From: Clostridia bacterium
GTDB lineage: Bacteria; Bacillota; Clostridia; UBA1212
Length of the DNA: 64,000 nt
Direction of reading: 5' to 3'
Assembly (NCBI GenBank): GCA_017444825.1
Contig: JAFSVU010000016.1
Span: 49,146-113,145 of the forward strand
Of this stretch, positions 33,932 to 42,463 are shown one piece after another. How positions within the stretch are numbered: position 1 is the stretch's first letter; every line of letters begins with the position of its first letter. The position numbers were made by a program, and so were the translations under genes. The notes beneath the pieces are model-generated. The model was not told where the DNA came from. It saw nothing but the letters and a program-made list of their open reading frames with translations, and made no database searches.

Positions 33932-35125
33932 ATGAAAGTTTTAGTAATCAACTGCGGCAGTTCGTCGCTTAAGTATCAGCTTATCGACATGGAGACCGAG
34001 GCCGTCATCGCCAAGGGCCTCTGCGAGAGAATAGGTATCAACGATTCAGTCCTGAACCACATTCCCGTGGGAAAGGGCAAGATAGTGATCAAGGTCGATC
34101 TTCCGAACCATGAGGTCGCAATTCGCGAAGTTATCAAAGCTCTCACCGACAGTGAGATCGGCGTGATCAAGGATCTCTCCGAGATATCCGCAGTCGGTCA
34201 CAGGGTCGTCCACGGCGGCGAGAAATTCGCATGCTCCGTGCCGATCACCGAGGCTGTTATGAAGGCTCTCGAAGAGTGCACGCCTCTCGCTCCTCTCCAC
34301 AATCCCCCGAACATAGTCGGAATCAATGCGGTCACGGCAGCTATGCCCGGCATTCCCCAGGTGGGCGTATTTGATACAGCTTTCCACCAGACGATGCCCG
34401 AAAAAGCATATATGTATGCTCTTCCTTATGAATTTTACGACAAATACCGCATCAGAAAGTATGGCTTCCACGGCACATCCCACAAATTTGTTGCGGAGAG
34501 TGCCGCAGAGATGCTCGGCAGGCCCATTGAAGAGCTTAAGATCATCACGCTTCACATCGGCAGCGGTGCTTCTATCGCTGCGGTCAAATACGGCAAGTGC
34601 GTCGACACGTCCATGGGCTTCACACCTCTTGACGGTCTAGTAATGGGCACAAGGTGCGGAAAACTCGACCCCGCTGTTCTCACGTATCTCATGAAATACG
34701 GCTACAGCGCTGACGAGCTCAGCACGATCATGAACAAGAAATCCGGTGTCCTTGGCGTTTCCGGAGTAGGCGCAGACACCCGCGACGTGTGGGCTGCCGC
34801 AGACCAGGGAGACAAGAGGTCCATCCTCGCAAGAGATATGTTCATCTACAGGATCAAGGCCTATATCGGCGAATACATGGCTGCCATGAACGGCGCTGAT
34901 GCCATTGTTTTCACAGCAGGCGTTGGCGAAAATGATTTCTACACAAGAGAGAAGGTCTGCGAAGACATGGACTTCCTCGGAATCAAGCTTGATAAAACCA
35001 AGAACAACGTCAGGGGCGAGGCGGTGGATCTTTCCGCTGCGGGTTCAAGAGTGAAGGTGCTTGTTATCCCCACAAACGAAGAACTTGCGATCGCAAGAGA
35101 GACCAAGAGGCTCGTGGAGGGCTGA
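33932..35125 (+). CDS. ackA: Acetate kinase
   Basis: AckA makes ATP and acetate from acetyl phosphate. [49 protein letters not shown] and FTAGVGEND are the standard ASKHA motifs. 397 residues is normal. ATG 33932 follows GAAAGGAAG. It is the second gene of the pta-ackA operon and is closed by a strong terminator. Confidence 0.98.
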   Translation: MKVLVINCGSSSLKYQLIDMETEAVIAKGLCERIGINDSVLNHIPVGKGKIVIKVDLPNHEVAIREVIKALTDSEIGVIKDLSEISAVGHRVVHGGEKFACSVPITEAVMKALEECTPLAPLHNPPNIVGINAVTAAMPGIPQVGVFDTAFHQTMPEKAYMYALPYEFYDKYRIRKYGFHGTSHKFVAESAAEMLGRPIEELKIITLHIGSGASIAAVKYGKCVDTSMGFTPLDGLVMGTRCGKLDPAVLTYLMKYGYSADELSTIMNKKSGVLGVSGVGADTRDVWAAADQGDKRSILARDMFIYRIKAYIGEYMAAMNGADAIVFTAGVGENDFYTREKVCEDMDFLGIKLDKTKNNVRGEAVDLSAAGSRVKVLVIPTNEELAIARETKRLVEG

Positions 35126-35150
35126 GAAGGTCTGCAAAAACAGCAGTTTG

Positions 35151-35178
35151 CCGGAGCGCTCTCGGCGCTCCGGTTTTT
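35151..35178 (+). terminator. Terminator of pta-ackA
   Basis: A perfect 9-bp CCGGAGCGC/GCGCTCCGG stem with a five-base loop is followed by TTTTT. Confidence 0.92.
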
Positions 35179-35211
35179 AAGTAAAGTATTTAAAAGAGGC
35201 GGTGACAAGGC

Positions 35212-35790
35212 ATGGCAGAAAATGGCAGATCAAATAATTCGTGGAAGAAATGGGTCTTCTCGGCGGTTCTGGTTGCCCTTTCCATCGTGCTTACAAGGCT
35301 TCTTTCCATCAATATCGGCAATGACATAAGAATAGGCTTCGGAAGGTTCCCGATAATCCTGTCCGGCATGTGGTACGGCCCCTTCATCGGTATGGCTGTG
35401 GGTGCCGTTTCGGACTTCCTTGGCGCCATCATGTTTACAGGCTGGAATCCCATAATTACGATCCCGGCTGCGCTCTCGGGCCTCCTGCCTTTTCTTTTTC
35501 TCAAGCTTTTCAGGGTCGGAAAGCCCGGCCTCGGAGAAAAGAATTCTCTTAAAAAGCTTCCCGGTATCATTGCCACTGTCATTCTTACGAAAATTCTGAC
35601 GCAGGGTCTTTTAATGTCGGTGATCCTTGCGCTTGTATATAACGGCTTTGCCGCCTTCGGAACTTTCCTGCTTACAAGGAATATTATAACCGTATCGGAG
35701 GCCCTGGTGGAGTCTGCGGTCATATACGTCCTTTACACCAATGCCGCGGTAAACAGGGCGGCGAGAACAGGCTTCTTCGACATTGTATAA
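35212..35790 (+). CDS. folT: Folate-family ECF transporter S component
   Basis: The S component binds folate in the membrane and pairs with a shared energising ECF module encoded elsewhere. It is small (192 residues) with five to six helices; RIGFGRFPIILSGMWYGPFIGMAVG and SDFLGAIMF are typical of the FolT group. It directly precedes folC, which traps folates by polyglutamylation, so the two jointly serve folate uptake and retention. No tetrahydrofolate riboswitch is apparent in the 86 bases upstream. ATG 35212 is preceded by GAGGCGG. Confidence 0.88.
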   Translation: MAENGRSNNSWKKWVFSAVLVALSIVLTRLLSINIGNDIRIGFGRFPIILSGMWYGPFIGMAVGAVSDFLGAIMFTGWNPIITIPAALSGLLPFLFLKLFRVGKPGLGEKNSLKKLPGIIATVILTKILTQGLLMSVILALVYNGFAAFGTFLLTRNIITVSEALVESAVIYVLYTNAAVNRAARTGFFDIV

Positions 35791-35824
35791 ACGTTTTGCA
35801 AACGAAAGGTTTCCCGGAGGTCTG

Positions 35825-37849
35825 ATGACTTACAAAGAGTGCATTGATTTTCTTTTTGAAAAAAGGCGGGAATTCTCAAAGCCCGGACTTCAAAGGGTCG
35901 AATATATGCTGAAAAGAGCCGGAAATCCGGAAAAGGGTCTTCGGTACGTTCACATCGCGGGAACCAACGGCAAGGGCTCCTGCGCCACAATGACTGCGGC
36001 GGTCTTGACGGAGAGCGGGCTGAGAACGGGTCTTTACACATCCCCGGACGTCTCGGGACTTTTTGAGGGGATAAGGATCGACGGGAACAGGATACCTGAT
36101 GAAACTCTCGCCGGTCTGGTTTCGGAGCTTTTGCCTTTTGTCGGCGAGCTTGACGAAAAAGGCGATTCCCCTACGGCATTCGAGATAGTGACCGCGGCAG
36201 TATTCCTTTGGTTTTTCAGGGAAAAATGCGATATCTGCGTGGTGGAGTGCGGCATGGGCGGCGCTTCAGACGCAACCAACGTGATCCCCCCGCCGGAAGT
36301 CTCAACACTTACCAATATTGCTCTTGACCACCTTAAGACCCTTGGCGAGACCGTTTCCATGATAGCGGAGAACAAGGCCGGCATCATAAAAAGCGACTCT
36401 GACGTCATTTACTACGGCGGGAGCGAAGAGGCCTTTGAGGTCATTAAGGCTGCTGCTGAAAAGCACGGCGCACGCCTTTATATGCCCGACTTCGAGGCGG
36501 CCCGGATCGTTTCCTCGGGCATCAAAGGCAGCGTATTTTCTTATAAGGGCATAAGCGATATAACGATAAGCCTTCCCGGGAGTCTTCAGGTGAAAAACTG
36601 TTGTTGCACATTGGAGACAGTATTTGCCCTGAGACGGAAGGGCTTTATAATAACAGACGATCAGATCAGGGCCGGCCTGAAAAAAGTCAAAATGCCCGGT
36701 AGGTTCGAGGTGTTTTCCAAGCGGCCTGCATTGGTTTATGACGGGGCACACAACATCTCCGGCATGACTCAGCTCATTGAAAACGTAAAGGCGTTTTTCC
36801 CCGGAAAAAAGATCAGCCTCATTTTCGGAGTCATGGCCGACAAGGCTCACAAAGAGATGCTCGCAATGCTGAAGCCTTACGTAAATAAGCTTTATGCAGT
36901 GACGCCGGACAACAAGAGGGCGCTTGACAGGGAGCTGCTTAAAGCCGAGGCTGAGAGTCTCGGAATAGAGGCCGAAACAGCGGACCTTACGGAGATCATT
37001 GAGAGGCTCTGCAGTGAGTCTGCTGACGGCGACGTGATCATGATCTGCGGGTCCCTTTACATGTATATAGACGCACTTCCGCACATTAAAAATGCGGTGA
37101 ACCGAAAGGAGAACAATATGAACGGGAATATCATAACCGTTGCGCTCGACGGTCCCAGTGGCGCAGGAAAAAGCACCGTGGCAAAGGCAATCTCAAAAAC
37201 CTTCGGCATAGGCTACCTTGATACGGGGGCAATGTACAGAACCGTCGCGCTCTACATGGTGAGAAACATACCTGAGCTGGAAGGAGAGGTAGAGGCAGGC
37301 GGAATTTTACCTGAAACATCGAAAAAAATCGTTTCGATGCTTGAAGATTCCGGCATTGAAGTGAAATATGACGACGCCAATGTCCAGCACGTTTACCTTG
37401 GCGATGAAGACGTGTCGGGGAAGATCAGAACGCCTCTGATCTCGATGGCGGCCTCCAAGGTCTCCGCGATTCCCGAAGTGCGGGCATTTCTCGTTGATAT
37501 GCAGCGCAAGATCGGCTCGAAGAACAGCATAGTTATGGACGGTAGAGACATCGGGACCCACGTGCTTCCGAATGCCTCTGTAAAGATATTCCTCACCGCA
37601 AGCCCCGAGGAGAGAGCGAAAAGAAGGTACAAAGAGCTTATCGAAAAGGGCACTGAGGTAGACTTTGAAACTGTTCTCAAGGACATCATAGACCGGGATT
37701 ACGGCGATGCCCACAGAGCCGCTTCACCTTTAAGACAGGCGGAGGATGCAGTTCTTCTTGACACTACTGATCTTGATCTTAACGGATCGGTGGCCGCGGC
37801 CATAAAGATCGTATGCGAAAAAACGGGAGCGTCTCCCAAAAACCAATGA
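35825..37849 (+). CDS. FolC-Cmk fusion: folylpolyglutamate synthase joined in frame to cytidylate kinase
   Basis: Residues 1-431 are folylpolyglutamate/dihydrofolate synthase: HIAGTNGKGS (P-loop), CGMGGASDATN, VYDGAHN and a C-terminal ligase domain ending in LYMYIDALPH. Residues 432-674 are a complete CMP kinase: ALDGPSGAGKST, YLDTGAMYR, MDGRDIGTHV and RRYKEL. No stop codon separates them. At the junction AAAGGAG (37105-37111) lies seven bases before an in-frame ATG (37118), so Cmk may also be made alone. The start ATG 35825 follows GGAGG and replaces the longer frame from 35783, which overlaps folT. The stop overlaps the ispH start. Confidence 0.9.
   Translation: MTYKECIDFLFEKRREFSKPGLQRVEYMLKRAGNPEKGLRYVHIAGTNGKGSCATMTAAVLTESGLRTGLYTSPDVSGLFEGIRIDGNRIPDETLAGLVSELLPFVGELDEKGDSPTAFEIVTAAVFLWFFREKCDICVVECGMGGASDATNVIPPPEVSTLTNIALDHLKTLGETVSMIAENKAGIIKSDSDVIYYGGSEEAFEVIKAAAEKHGARLYMPDFEAARIVSSGIKGSVFSYKGISDITISLPGSLQVKNCCCTLETVFALRRKGFIITDDQIRAGLKKVKMPGRFEVFSKRPALVYDGAHNISGMTQLIENVKAFFPGKKISLIFGVMADKAHKEMLAMLKPYVNKLYAVTPDNKRALDRELLKAEAESLGIEAETADLTEIIERLCSESADGDVIMICGSLYMYIDALPHIKNAVNRKENNMNGNIITVALDGPSGAGKSTVAKAISKTFGIGYLDTGAMYRTVALYMVRNIPELEGEVEAGGILPETSKKIVSMLEDSGIEVKYDDANVQHVYLGDEDVSGKIRTPLISMAASKVSAIPEVRAFLVDMQRKIGSKNSIVMDGRDIGTHVLPNASVKIFLTASPEERAKRRYKELIEKGTEVDFETVLKDIIDRDYGDAHRAASPLRQAEDAVLLDTTDLDLNGSVAAAIKIVCEKTGASPKNQ
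37105..37120 (+). promoter_or_regulatory. Internal ribosome site and ATG at the FolC-Cmk junction
   Basis: AAAGGAG at 37105-37111 is followed, after six bases, by an in-frame ATG at 37118, exactly where cytidylate kinase would begin. It would give a 243-residue free Cmk (37118-37849). Confidence 0.7.
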
Positions 37850-40074
37850 CAGTAAAACTTGCAAAAACAGCCGGCTTCTGTTTCGGCGTTAATAATGCCG
37901 TAAATCTGGCCCTTCGGACAGTCGAAGATCCTGAAAATGCAGGAAGACGTGTGGTCACTCTGGGCCCCATCATCCACAACAGGATCGTCGTTGACCGCCT
38001 TGCAGAGAAGGGCATATCTGTTATTGAATCACCCGAAGAGGCGATGCCCGGTGATGTGGTCATCATAAGAGCCCACGGCGTTGCGCCGTCTGTGATAGAG
38101 GCGTTAAAATCCCGGGGAGCGGAGGTCATTGACGCCACGTGTCCCTTTGTGAAAAAGATACATAAGACCGTCGCGGAAGAGTACGCGGCAGGCCGCAGGA
38201 TAATAATTGTGGGGGATAAGGACCACCCCGAAGTAATAGGCACCAACGGCTGCTGCGACAATACGGCGATAATAATTGCCGATGAAACCGACTGCGCAAA
38301 AATAAAACCGTCCGATATGCCCGCCGCGTGCGTTGTCCAAACCACATTTAACACAAAAATTTTCGCTAAAATTGAAAAAATTCTGAAAGAAACACTTGAC
38401 GAAATTTTTATTTATGATACTATATGCTATGCTACCGTCCAAAGGCAGGAAGAAGCTGCGAAGCTTGCGGAAGAAAGCGATCTGATGGTCGTGATCGGAA
38501 GCAGATCCAGTTCGAACACGCTGAAACTCTGTGACATATGCCGCGCAATATGCCCCCGCGTGCAGCTTGTCGAAGACCCCCGGGATTTGGACCTTAGCGG
38601 AAGTAATTTTTTTCATATAGGTGTGACAGCCGGTGCATCGACCCCCGGTTGGCTCATCGAGGAGGTTTTGGTAATTATGGATGAAGTGAAATCGATCGAG
38701 AACGAAATTGTGACCGATGAAGCTGTGGAATCTGCTGAGACAGTAGAAGTCGCTCCTGAAGCTGCCGAGAACGAGGTTGAGAGCTTCGAGGATCTGCTCA
38801 ACGAGAGTCTGACAACTGTTAAAAGCGGAGAAGTTGTTGAAAAGCCGATAATTAAGATTGACGCTACACGCGTTTATCTTGACCTTGGTTTTAAATATGA
38901 GGGCTATGTTGATATCAATGAATTTGATGAAACACCTGAGATAGGTGCCATGGTAAAAGCATACGTTGTTCATGTCAGCGACAGAGACTGCGAGGTAAAG
39001 CTATCCAAATCAAAAGTTGATAAAAACGTTGACCTTATCGCACTCGAAGAAGCTTACAAGAACGAAACCCCCGTTACAGTCAAGGTTATCAGAGCTACTG
39101 AAAGAGGCGTTATCGCTTCCTACGGCACTGCTCAGCTTTATATTTCCGCCGCACAGCTGGATCTCTTCTACGTGAAGAAGCTCGAAGATAAAGTCGGACA
39201 GGAAATCGAAGTTAAGATCACTCGTTTTGAGACTGACGAAAAAGGCAGACTCAGGATCAGCGGTTCTGCAAAGACTCTTCTCGCCGAGAAGAAAAAGGCT
39301 GCAGACGACGAGTTCTGGGGATCCCTCGAAGTCGGTAAGATATACACAGGTCTTGTTAAGGGCATCACAAAGACCGGCACAGGCGCATTTATCCAGCTTG
39401 CTCCCGGCTATGACGGATTCCTCCCTGTAAGAGAAGCATCCTGGCTCCGCATTAAGGAAATCGGTGAGATATTCAAGAAGGGCGATTACGTCAGAGTTAA
39501 GGTCCTTGATTTTAACCGTGAGAAAGAGAGAATCGACCTCACAGCTAAAATGCCCGAGGATGATCCGTGGTATGACGCAGAGAACACATACCAGGTCGGC
39601 GACATTCTGACCGTTACTGTTGCAAGATATGCCGTAACAAAAGAAGGCAAGCACTACGGTGTGTTTGTGGACGTTGTTCCCGGTGTTACAGCTCTTGTTC
39701 ACATCTCTCACATTTCCAATAAGCGTATCCAGAGCGCAGAAGAGTGCCTCGCTATCGGACAGGTTGTTGAAGCTCAGGTCCTCGCAGTAAATGCTGAAGA
39801 AAAGAAGCTCAGCCTTGGTATTAAGGAAGTTAAAGCTTACGATCCTCCCGCAAAAGAGGGCGAGGCTGAAGACGAGGATGCTCCGAAAGAGAAGAAGGAG
39901 AGAGCTCCCAGAAGAGAGCGCACAGCTGAGAAGGACGGCGAAAAGGCTGATAGAAAGCCCAGAGCCCCCAAGAAAGCCAAGGAAGAAGAGTTCCATGATG
40001 ATGTTACTCCTTCTGGAACATCCATCGGCGATCTTATCGGCGGCCTCAATTTCGATGAGGAATCTGATTCGTAA
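37846..40074 (+). CDS. ispH-rpsA: IspH - ribosomal protein S1 fusion
   Basis: Residues 1-285 are HMBPP reductase, the last step of the MEP isoprenoid route. The three cluster cysteines are in GFCFGV, DATCPFV and DTICYATVQRQ, and the substrate histidines in IIHN and RAHGV. A short acidic linker follows, then four S1 RNA-binding repeats (about 345-400, 412-485, 497-565, 575-660) and a charged tail. The fusion is well known in Clostridia. The start is ATG 37846, which overlaps the cmk stop as ATGA, so translation is coupled; the longer frame from 37813 is rejected. Codon bias becomes stronger in the S1 half. Confidence 0.96.
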   Translation: MTVKLAKTAGFCFGVNNAVNLALRTVEDPENAGRRVVTLGPIIHNRIVVDRLAEKGISVIESPEEAMPGDVVIIRAHGVAPSVIEALKSRGAEVIDATCPFVKKIHKTVAEEYAAGRRIIIVGDKDHPEVIGTNGCCDNTAIIIADETDCAKIKPSDMPAACVVQTTFNTKIFAKIEKILKETLDEIFIYDTICYATVQRQEEAAKLAEESDLMVVIGSRSSSNTLKLCDICRAICPRVQLVEDPRDLDLSGSNFFHIGVTAGASTPGWLIEEVLVIMDEVKSIENEIVTDEAVESAETVEVAPEAAENEVESFEDLLNESLTTVKSGEVVEKPIIKIDATRVYLDLGFKYEGYVDINEFDETPEIGAMVKAYVVHVSDRDCEVKLSKSKVDKNVDLIALEEAYKNETPVTVKVIRATERGVIASYGTAQLYISAAQLDLFYVKKLEDKVGQEIEVKITRFETDEKGRLRISGSAKTLLAEKKKAADDEFWGSLEVGKIYTGLVKGITKTGTGAFIQLAPGYDGFLPVREASWLRIKEIGEIFKKGDYVRVKVLDFNREKERIDLTAKMPEDDPWYDAENTYQVGDILTVTVARYAVTKEGKHYGVFVDVVPGVTALVHISHISNKRIQSAEECLAIGQVVEAQVLAVNAEEKKLSLGIKEVKAYDPPAKEGEAEDEDAPKEKKERAPRRERTAEKDGEKADRKPRAPKKAKEEEFHDDVTPSGTSIGDLIGGLNFDEESDS

Positions 40075-40113
40075 TATCGTTCCGGTTATAGAAGCTTTTT
40101 GATGAAGCACTAA

Positions 40114-40139
40114 CCGCACCTTCTCAAAAAAAGGTGCGG
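40114..40139 (+). other. Strong hairpin between rpsA and the HU gene
   Basis: A 9-bp CCGCACCTT/AAGGTGCGG stem with an A-rich loop lies 40 bases after the rpsA stop. No T run follows, so it is more likely a processing or stabilising structure than a terminator, though a terminator role is possible. Confidence 0.5.
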
Positions 40140-40177
40140 CGCTTCTGCGACAATATACATGAAGGGATTTGAAACAA

Positions 40178-40483
40178 ATGAAGAAAAAAGAATTAATTGC
40201 GTGTCTCGCTGAGAAGAGCGGTTTCACGAAGAAAGACACAGAGCTTATGCTTGATTGCATTTTCGATACCATTGGCGATCTCGTCGCTTCCGGTGTTGAA
40301 GTACAGGTCAATGGATTTGGCGCTTTCGGTGCCAAAGAGCGTGCAGCAAGAAGAAGCGTTGATATCACCGGCTTGAAGAATGACAAGGGTGAGAAGAACA
40401 TGATCGACGTTCCGGCAGCTAAAAAAGCATATTTCCGCGTTGGCTCTGCTCTGAGACGTAAGATCAATGAAGCCGGAAAGTGA
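40178..40483 (+). CDS. hup: HU-family DNA-binding protein
   Basis: HU bends DNA and compacts the nucleoid. KKELIACLAEKSGFTKKD, VQVNGFGAF and AKKAYFRVGSALRR are typical, although the flexible arm (ERAARRSVDITGLKNDKGEK) departs from the usual RNPxTG pattern, so this is a variant member. ATG 40178 is preferred to the TTG at 40169, which is only two bases from AAGGG. 101 residues is a little longer than the usual 90. Confidence 0.85.
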   Translation: MKKKELIACLAEKSGFTKKDTELMLDCIFDTIGDLVASGVEVQVNGFGAFGAKERAARRSVDITGLKNDKGEKNMIDVPAAKKAYFRVGSALRRKINEAGK

Positions 40484-40510
40484 TACAGCGCTTTAATCTT
40501 TTATAAAAGT

Positions 40511-40535
40511 AAAACCGCCTGACGAGGCGGGTTTT
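40511..40535 (+). terminator. Terminator overlapping the rpsT ribosome site
   Basis: An ACCGCCT/AGGCGGGT stem with loop GACG is flanked by AAA and TTTT. Its 3' T tract touches the GGAGG of rpsT, so the same structure could end the HU transcript and also influence rpsT translation. Confidence 0.75.
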
Positions 40536-40548
40536 GGAGGTGACAGAT

Positions 40549-40821
40549 TTGCCCAATATTAAATCAGCTAAGAAAAGAGTTATTACATCTGAGACAAAGC
40601 GTGAGCTGAACGTTCAGCGCAAGACCACTCTCAGAAAGACGATCAAGAAAGCTCGCATAGCTATCGCAGAGAATGCTGAGAACAAGGACGAACTTGTAAA
40701 GCAGGCTGATATCAGTCTTGACAAAGCTGCAGCGAAGGGTCTTATCCATAAGAACACGGCAGCCAGGAAAAAGTCCAGACTTGCTAAGAGCGCAAAGGCA
40801 GCTGAAAAGGCTGAAAACTGA
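40549..40821 (+). CDS. rpsT: 30S ribosomal protein S20
   Basis: S20 is a primary 16S-binding, lysine-rich helical protein. PNIKSAKKRV, the central RKTIKKARIAI and the GLIHKNTAARKKSRL block are diagnostic, and 90 residues is right. The start is a TTG at 40549, placed eight bases after GGAGG; the conserved N-terminus begins there, not at the upstream GTG in frame. A non-AUG start of rpsT is also known from E. coli, where it is part of S20 feedback control. Confidence 0.95.
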   Translation: MPNIKSAKKRVITSETKRELNVQRKTTLRKTIKKARIAIAENAENKDELVKQADISLDKAAAKGLIHKNTAARKKSRLAKSAKAAEKAEN

Positions 40822-40861
40822 TCAAGTTATATTTTGATTTGCGCATAGTCGCAAAGATGAT

Positions 40862-40903
40862 AGGGCTGCCTTCCGCCGCTGCGGGTGAGCGGCCCTAAAT
40901 TTT
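40862..40903 (+). terminator. Probable terminator of rpsT
   Basis: AGGGCTGC pairs with GCGGCCCT (one G-T), with a small CCGC/GCGG hairpin in the loop, followed by AAATTTT. A further small hairpin (TTTGCG/CGCAAA) lies at about 40836-40853. Confidence 0.5.
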
Positions 40904-40922
40904 AAAAGAAAGAGGTGTTATT

Positions 40923-41114
40923 ATGGAGATCACTAAAAACGACAGGATCGGCGATATTCTTATGATGAAAGAGAGCGCCGCTGATATACTTACCGAGTGC
41001 GGAATGCATTGCGTATACTGCCCGTCCGCCGCGATGGAGACTCTCGAAGAGGCATGCCTCGTACACGGTATGGATGTGAAATATGTTCTTGCGGAGCTCA
41101 ATGCCGCTGACTGA
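40923..41114 (+). CDS. DUF1858 domain protein
   Basis: This 63-residue protein is a stand-alone DUF1858 domain: a small helical fold starting ITKNDRIGDIL and ending in a VKYVLAELN helix, with a conserved cysteine motif (GMHCVYCPSA). Such domains occur in anaerobes, alone or fused to redox enzymes, and are suggested to act in disulfide or metal-cluster chemistry; the biochemical role is not established. ATG 40923 follows AAAGAGG. The ceramidase-like gene follows after 37 bases. Confidence 0.85.
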   Translation: MEITKNDRIGDILMMKESAADILTECGMHCVYCPSAAMETLEEACLVHGMDVKYVLAELNAAD

Positions 41115-41151
41115 CCCTTTTTGAGGGATCAAAGTTCGATCGGAGTTTATT

Positions 41152-42447
41152 ATGGGCGTATTTCTTTGCGGAGCCGGCAGGGAAGATATAACTCCCGAGA
41201 TCGGTACCGGACTGTTTGGTTACAGACCGGACGTGGTGAGTGACGGGATCCATGACCACATTAACGTTACCGCCGTTGCTTTTTCGGACACGGAGACCAC
41301 TTTTGTGCTGGTCACCTGTGACGTTTGCGAGATCGACAATGACCTTGCCACCTTGGCGAGAAAAGAGGCCTCCGGGGCCGCCGGAATACCGGCTCAGAAC
41401 ATTGTACTATCTGCCACTCATACTCATTCAGCACCGAACGTTGCGGGTCTTGAGGGCTGGGGCGGCGTGGATATGGAATATGCCGAAAAATATTTCATTC
41501 CGGCGATCAAAAAGGCTTCGGTCAAAGCAGTGAACTCCATGAAGAAGGCTGTCCTCGGGGTGTCATCCACATCCAGCAACGTGGGAATGAACAGAAGAGA
41601 GATCACCCGGGACGGCCGTATAATCCTCGGCCAGAACCCTTGGGGCGTATATGACCCGGAGATGACCGTCATAGCGATCAAGGGAGAGGACGGCGAGGGA
41701 ATCGTCAATATGGTCCACTACGGCTGCCACGGAACTGCGGCTGGAATGAACACAGAGATCAGCAGGGACTGGTCGGGCATAATGATGGACCGTCTTGAAA
41801 AAGAATCGGGTGTCATGACTGCTTACTGGCAGGGCTGCTGTGGTGACACAGGGCCCAGAAACACCAATGGGCTCACCGTCGGCCTTGGAGATATCAGGTA
41901 TGCTGAAGAGTTGGGCGGTATCGCCGCAGGTGATGCGATAAGGGCCTACAGGCAGATCAAAAACTATTCGCCCAAAGAGATAAAACTGTTCTCGGGAACC
42001 GTCTCAATTCCGCTGAAGCCTCTGCCGGAGCTTAATGAAATTGAGGCTAAAATTGCGGAAATTAAGGACCCCGACAGCCTGGTCAATATCGACAGGCTTC
42101 GCTACAACCACCTGGTGAACGTGGCATTGGCGATAAAAGAGGGCAGAAACCCGGGCTCCGAATTTAAATTTGACACTACAATCGTTTCCATTGGCGATAT
42201 CATTATCATGCCTTTCCCCTTTGAGATGTTCTCGGAGACAGGCCTGAGGCTGAGACGCTATGCTCCGTTTACCCACGTGCTGGCGCTATCAAACTCCAAT
42301 GGAACGAATCTATATTTGCCTACAAAAGGGGAAATTTTAAACGGCGGTTACGAGGTCGAGTGTTTTTTGTACGGCCATGACTTTAATTTTACGGACGACG
42401 CCGAAACTGTTATAATAAATGAGTATTTGCGCATTATAGGCGCTTGA
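41152..42447 (+). CDS. Neutral/alkaline ceramidase N-terminal-domain hydrolase
   Basis: The protein matches the N-terminal catalytic domain of neutral ceramidases: GAGREDITPEIG, the SATHTHSAPN histidine motif, VHYGCHGT and WQGCCGDTGPRN. Zinc ligands His in HTHSAP and HYGCHGT are visible. It lacks the signal peptide and C-terminal beta domain of true ceramidases (431 rather than over 650 residues). Short cytosolic homologs in Clostridia usually have no proven ceramide activity and may hydrolyse another amide. ATG 41152 has only a weak ribosome site. Confidence 0.8.
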   Translation: MGVFLCGAGREDITPEIGTGLFGYRPDVVSDGIHDHINVTAVAFSDTETTFVLVTCDVCEIDNDLATLARKEASGAAGIPAQNIVLSATHTHSAPNVAGLEGWGGVDMEYAEKYFIPAIKKASVKAVNSMKKAVLGVSSTSSNVGMNRREITRDGRIILGQNPWGVYDPEMTVIAIKGEDGEGIVNMVHYGCHGTAAGMNTEISRDWSGIMMDRLEKESGVMTAYWQGCCGDTGPRNTNGLTVGLGDIRYAEELGGIAAGDAIRAYRQIKNYSPKEIKLFSGTVSIPLKPLPELNEIEAKIAEIKDPDSLVNIDRLRYNHLVNVALAIKEGRNPGSEFKFDTTIVSIGDIIIMPFPFEMFSETGLRLRRYAPFTHVLALSNSNGTNLYLPTKGEILNGGYEVECFLYGHDFNFTDDAETVIINEYLRIIGA

Positions 42448-42463
42448 AACCGGAGGTATTGGT

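Noticed and set aside
35126..35211. Tetrahydrofolate riboswitch before folT
   Set aside because: The gap contains only the ackA terminator and a short AT-rich stretch; no conserved riboswitch core could be drawn.
39010..40467. 485-codon open frame on the minus strand
   Set aside because: Antisense to the S1 domains and across the HU gene; low-complexity Phe/Ser/Leu-rich translation without a start signal.
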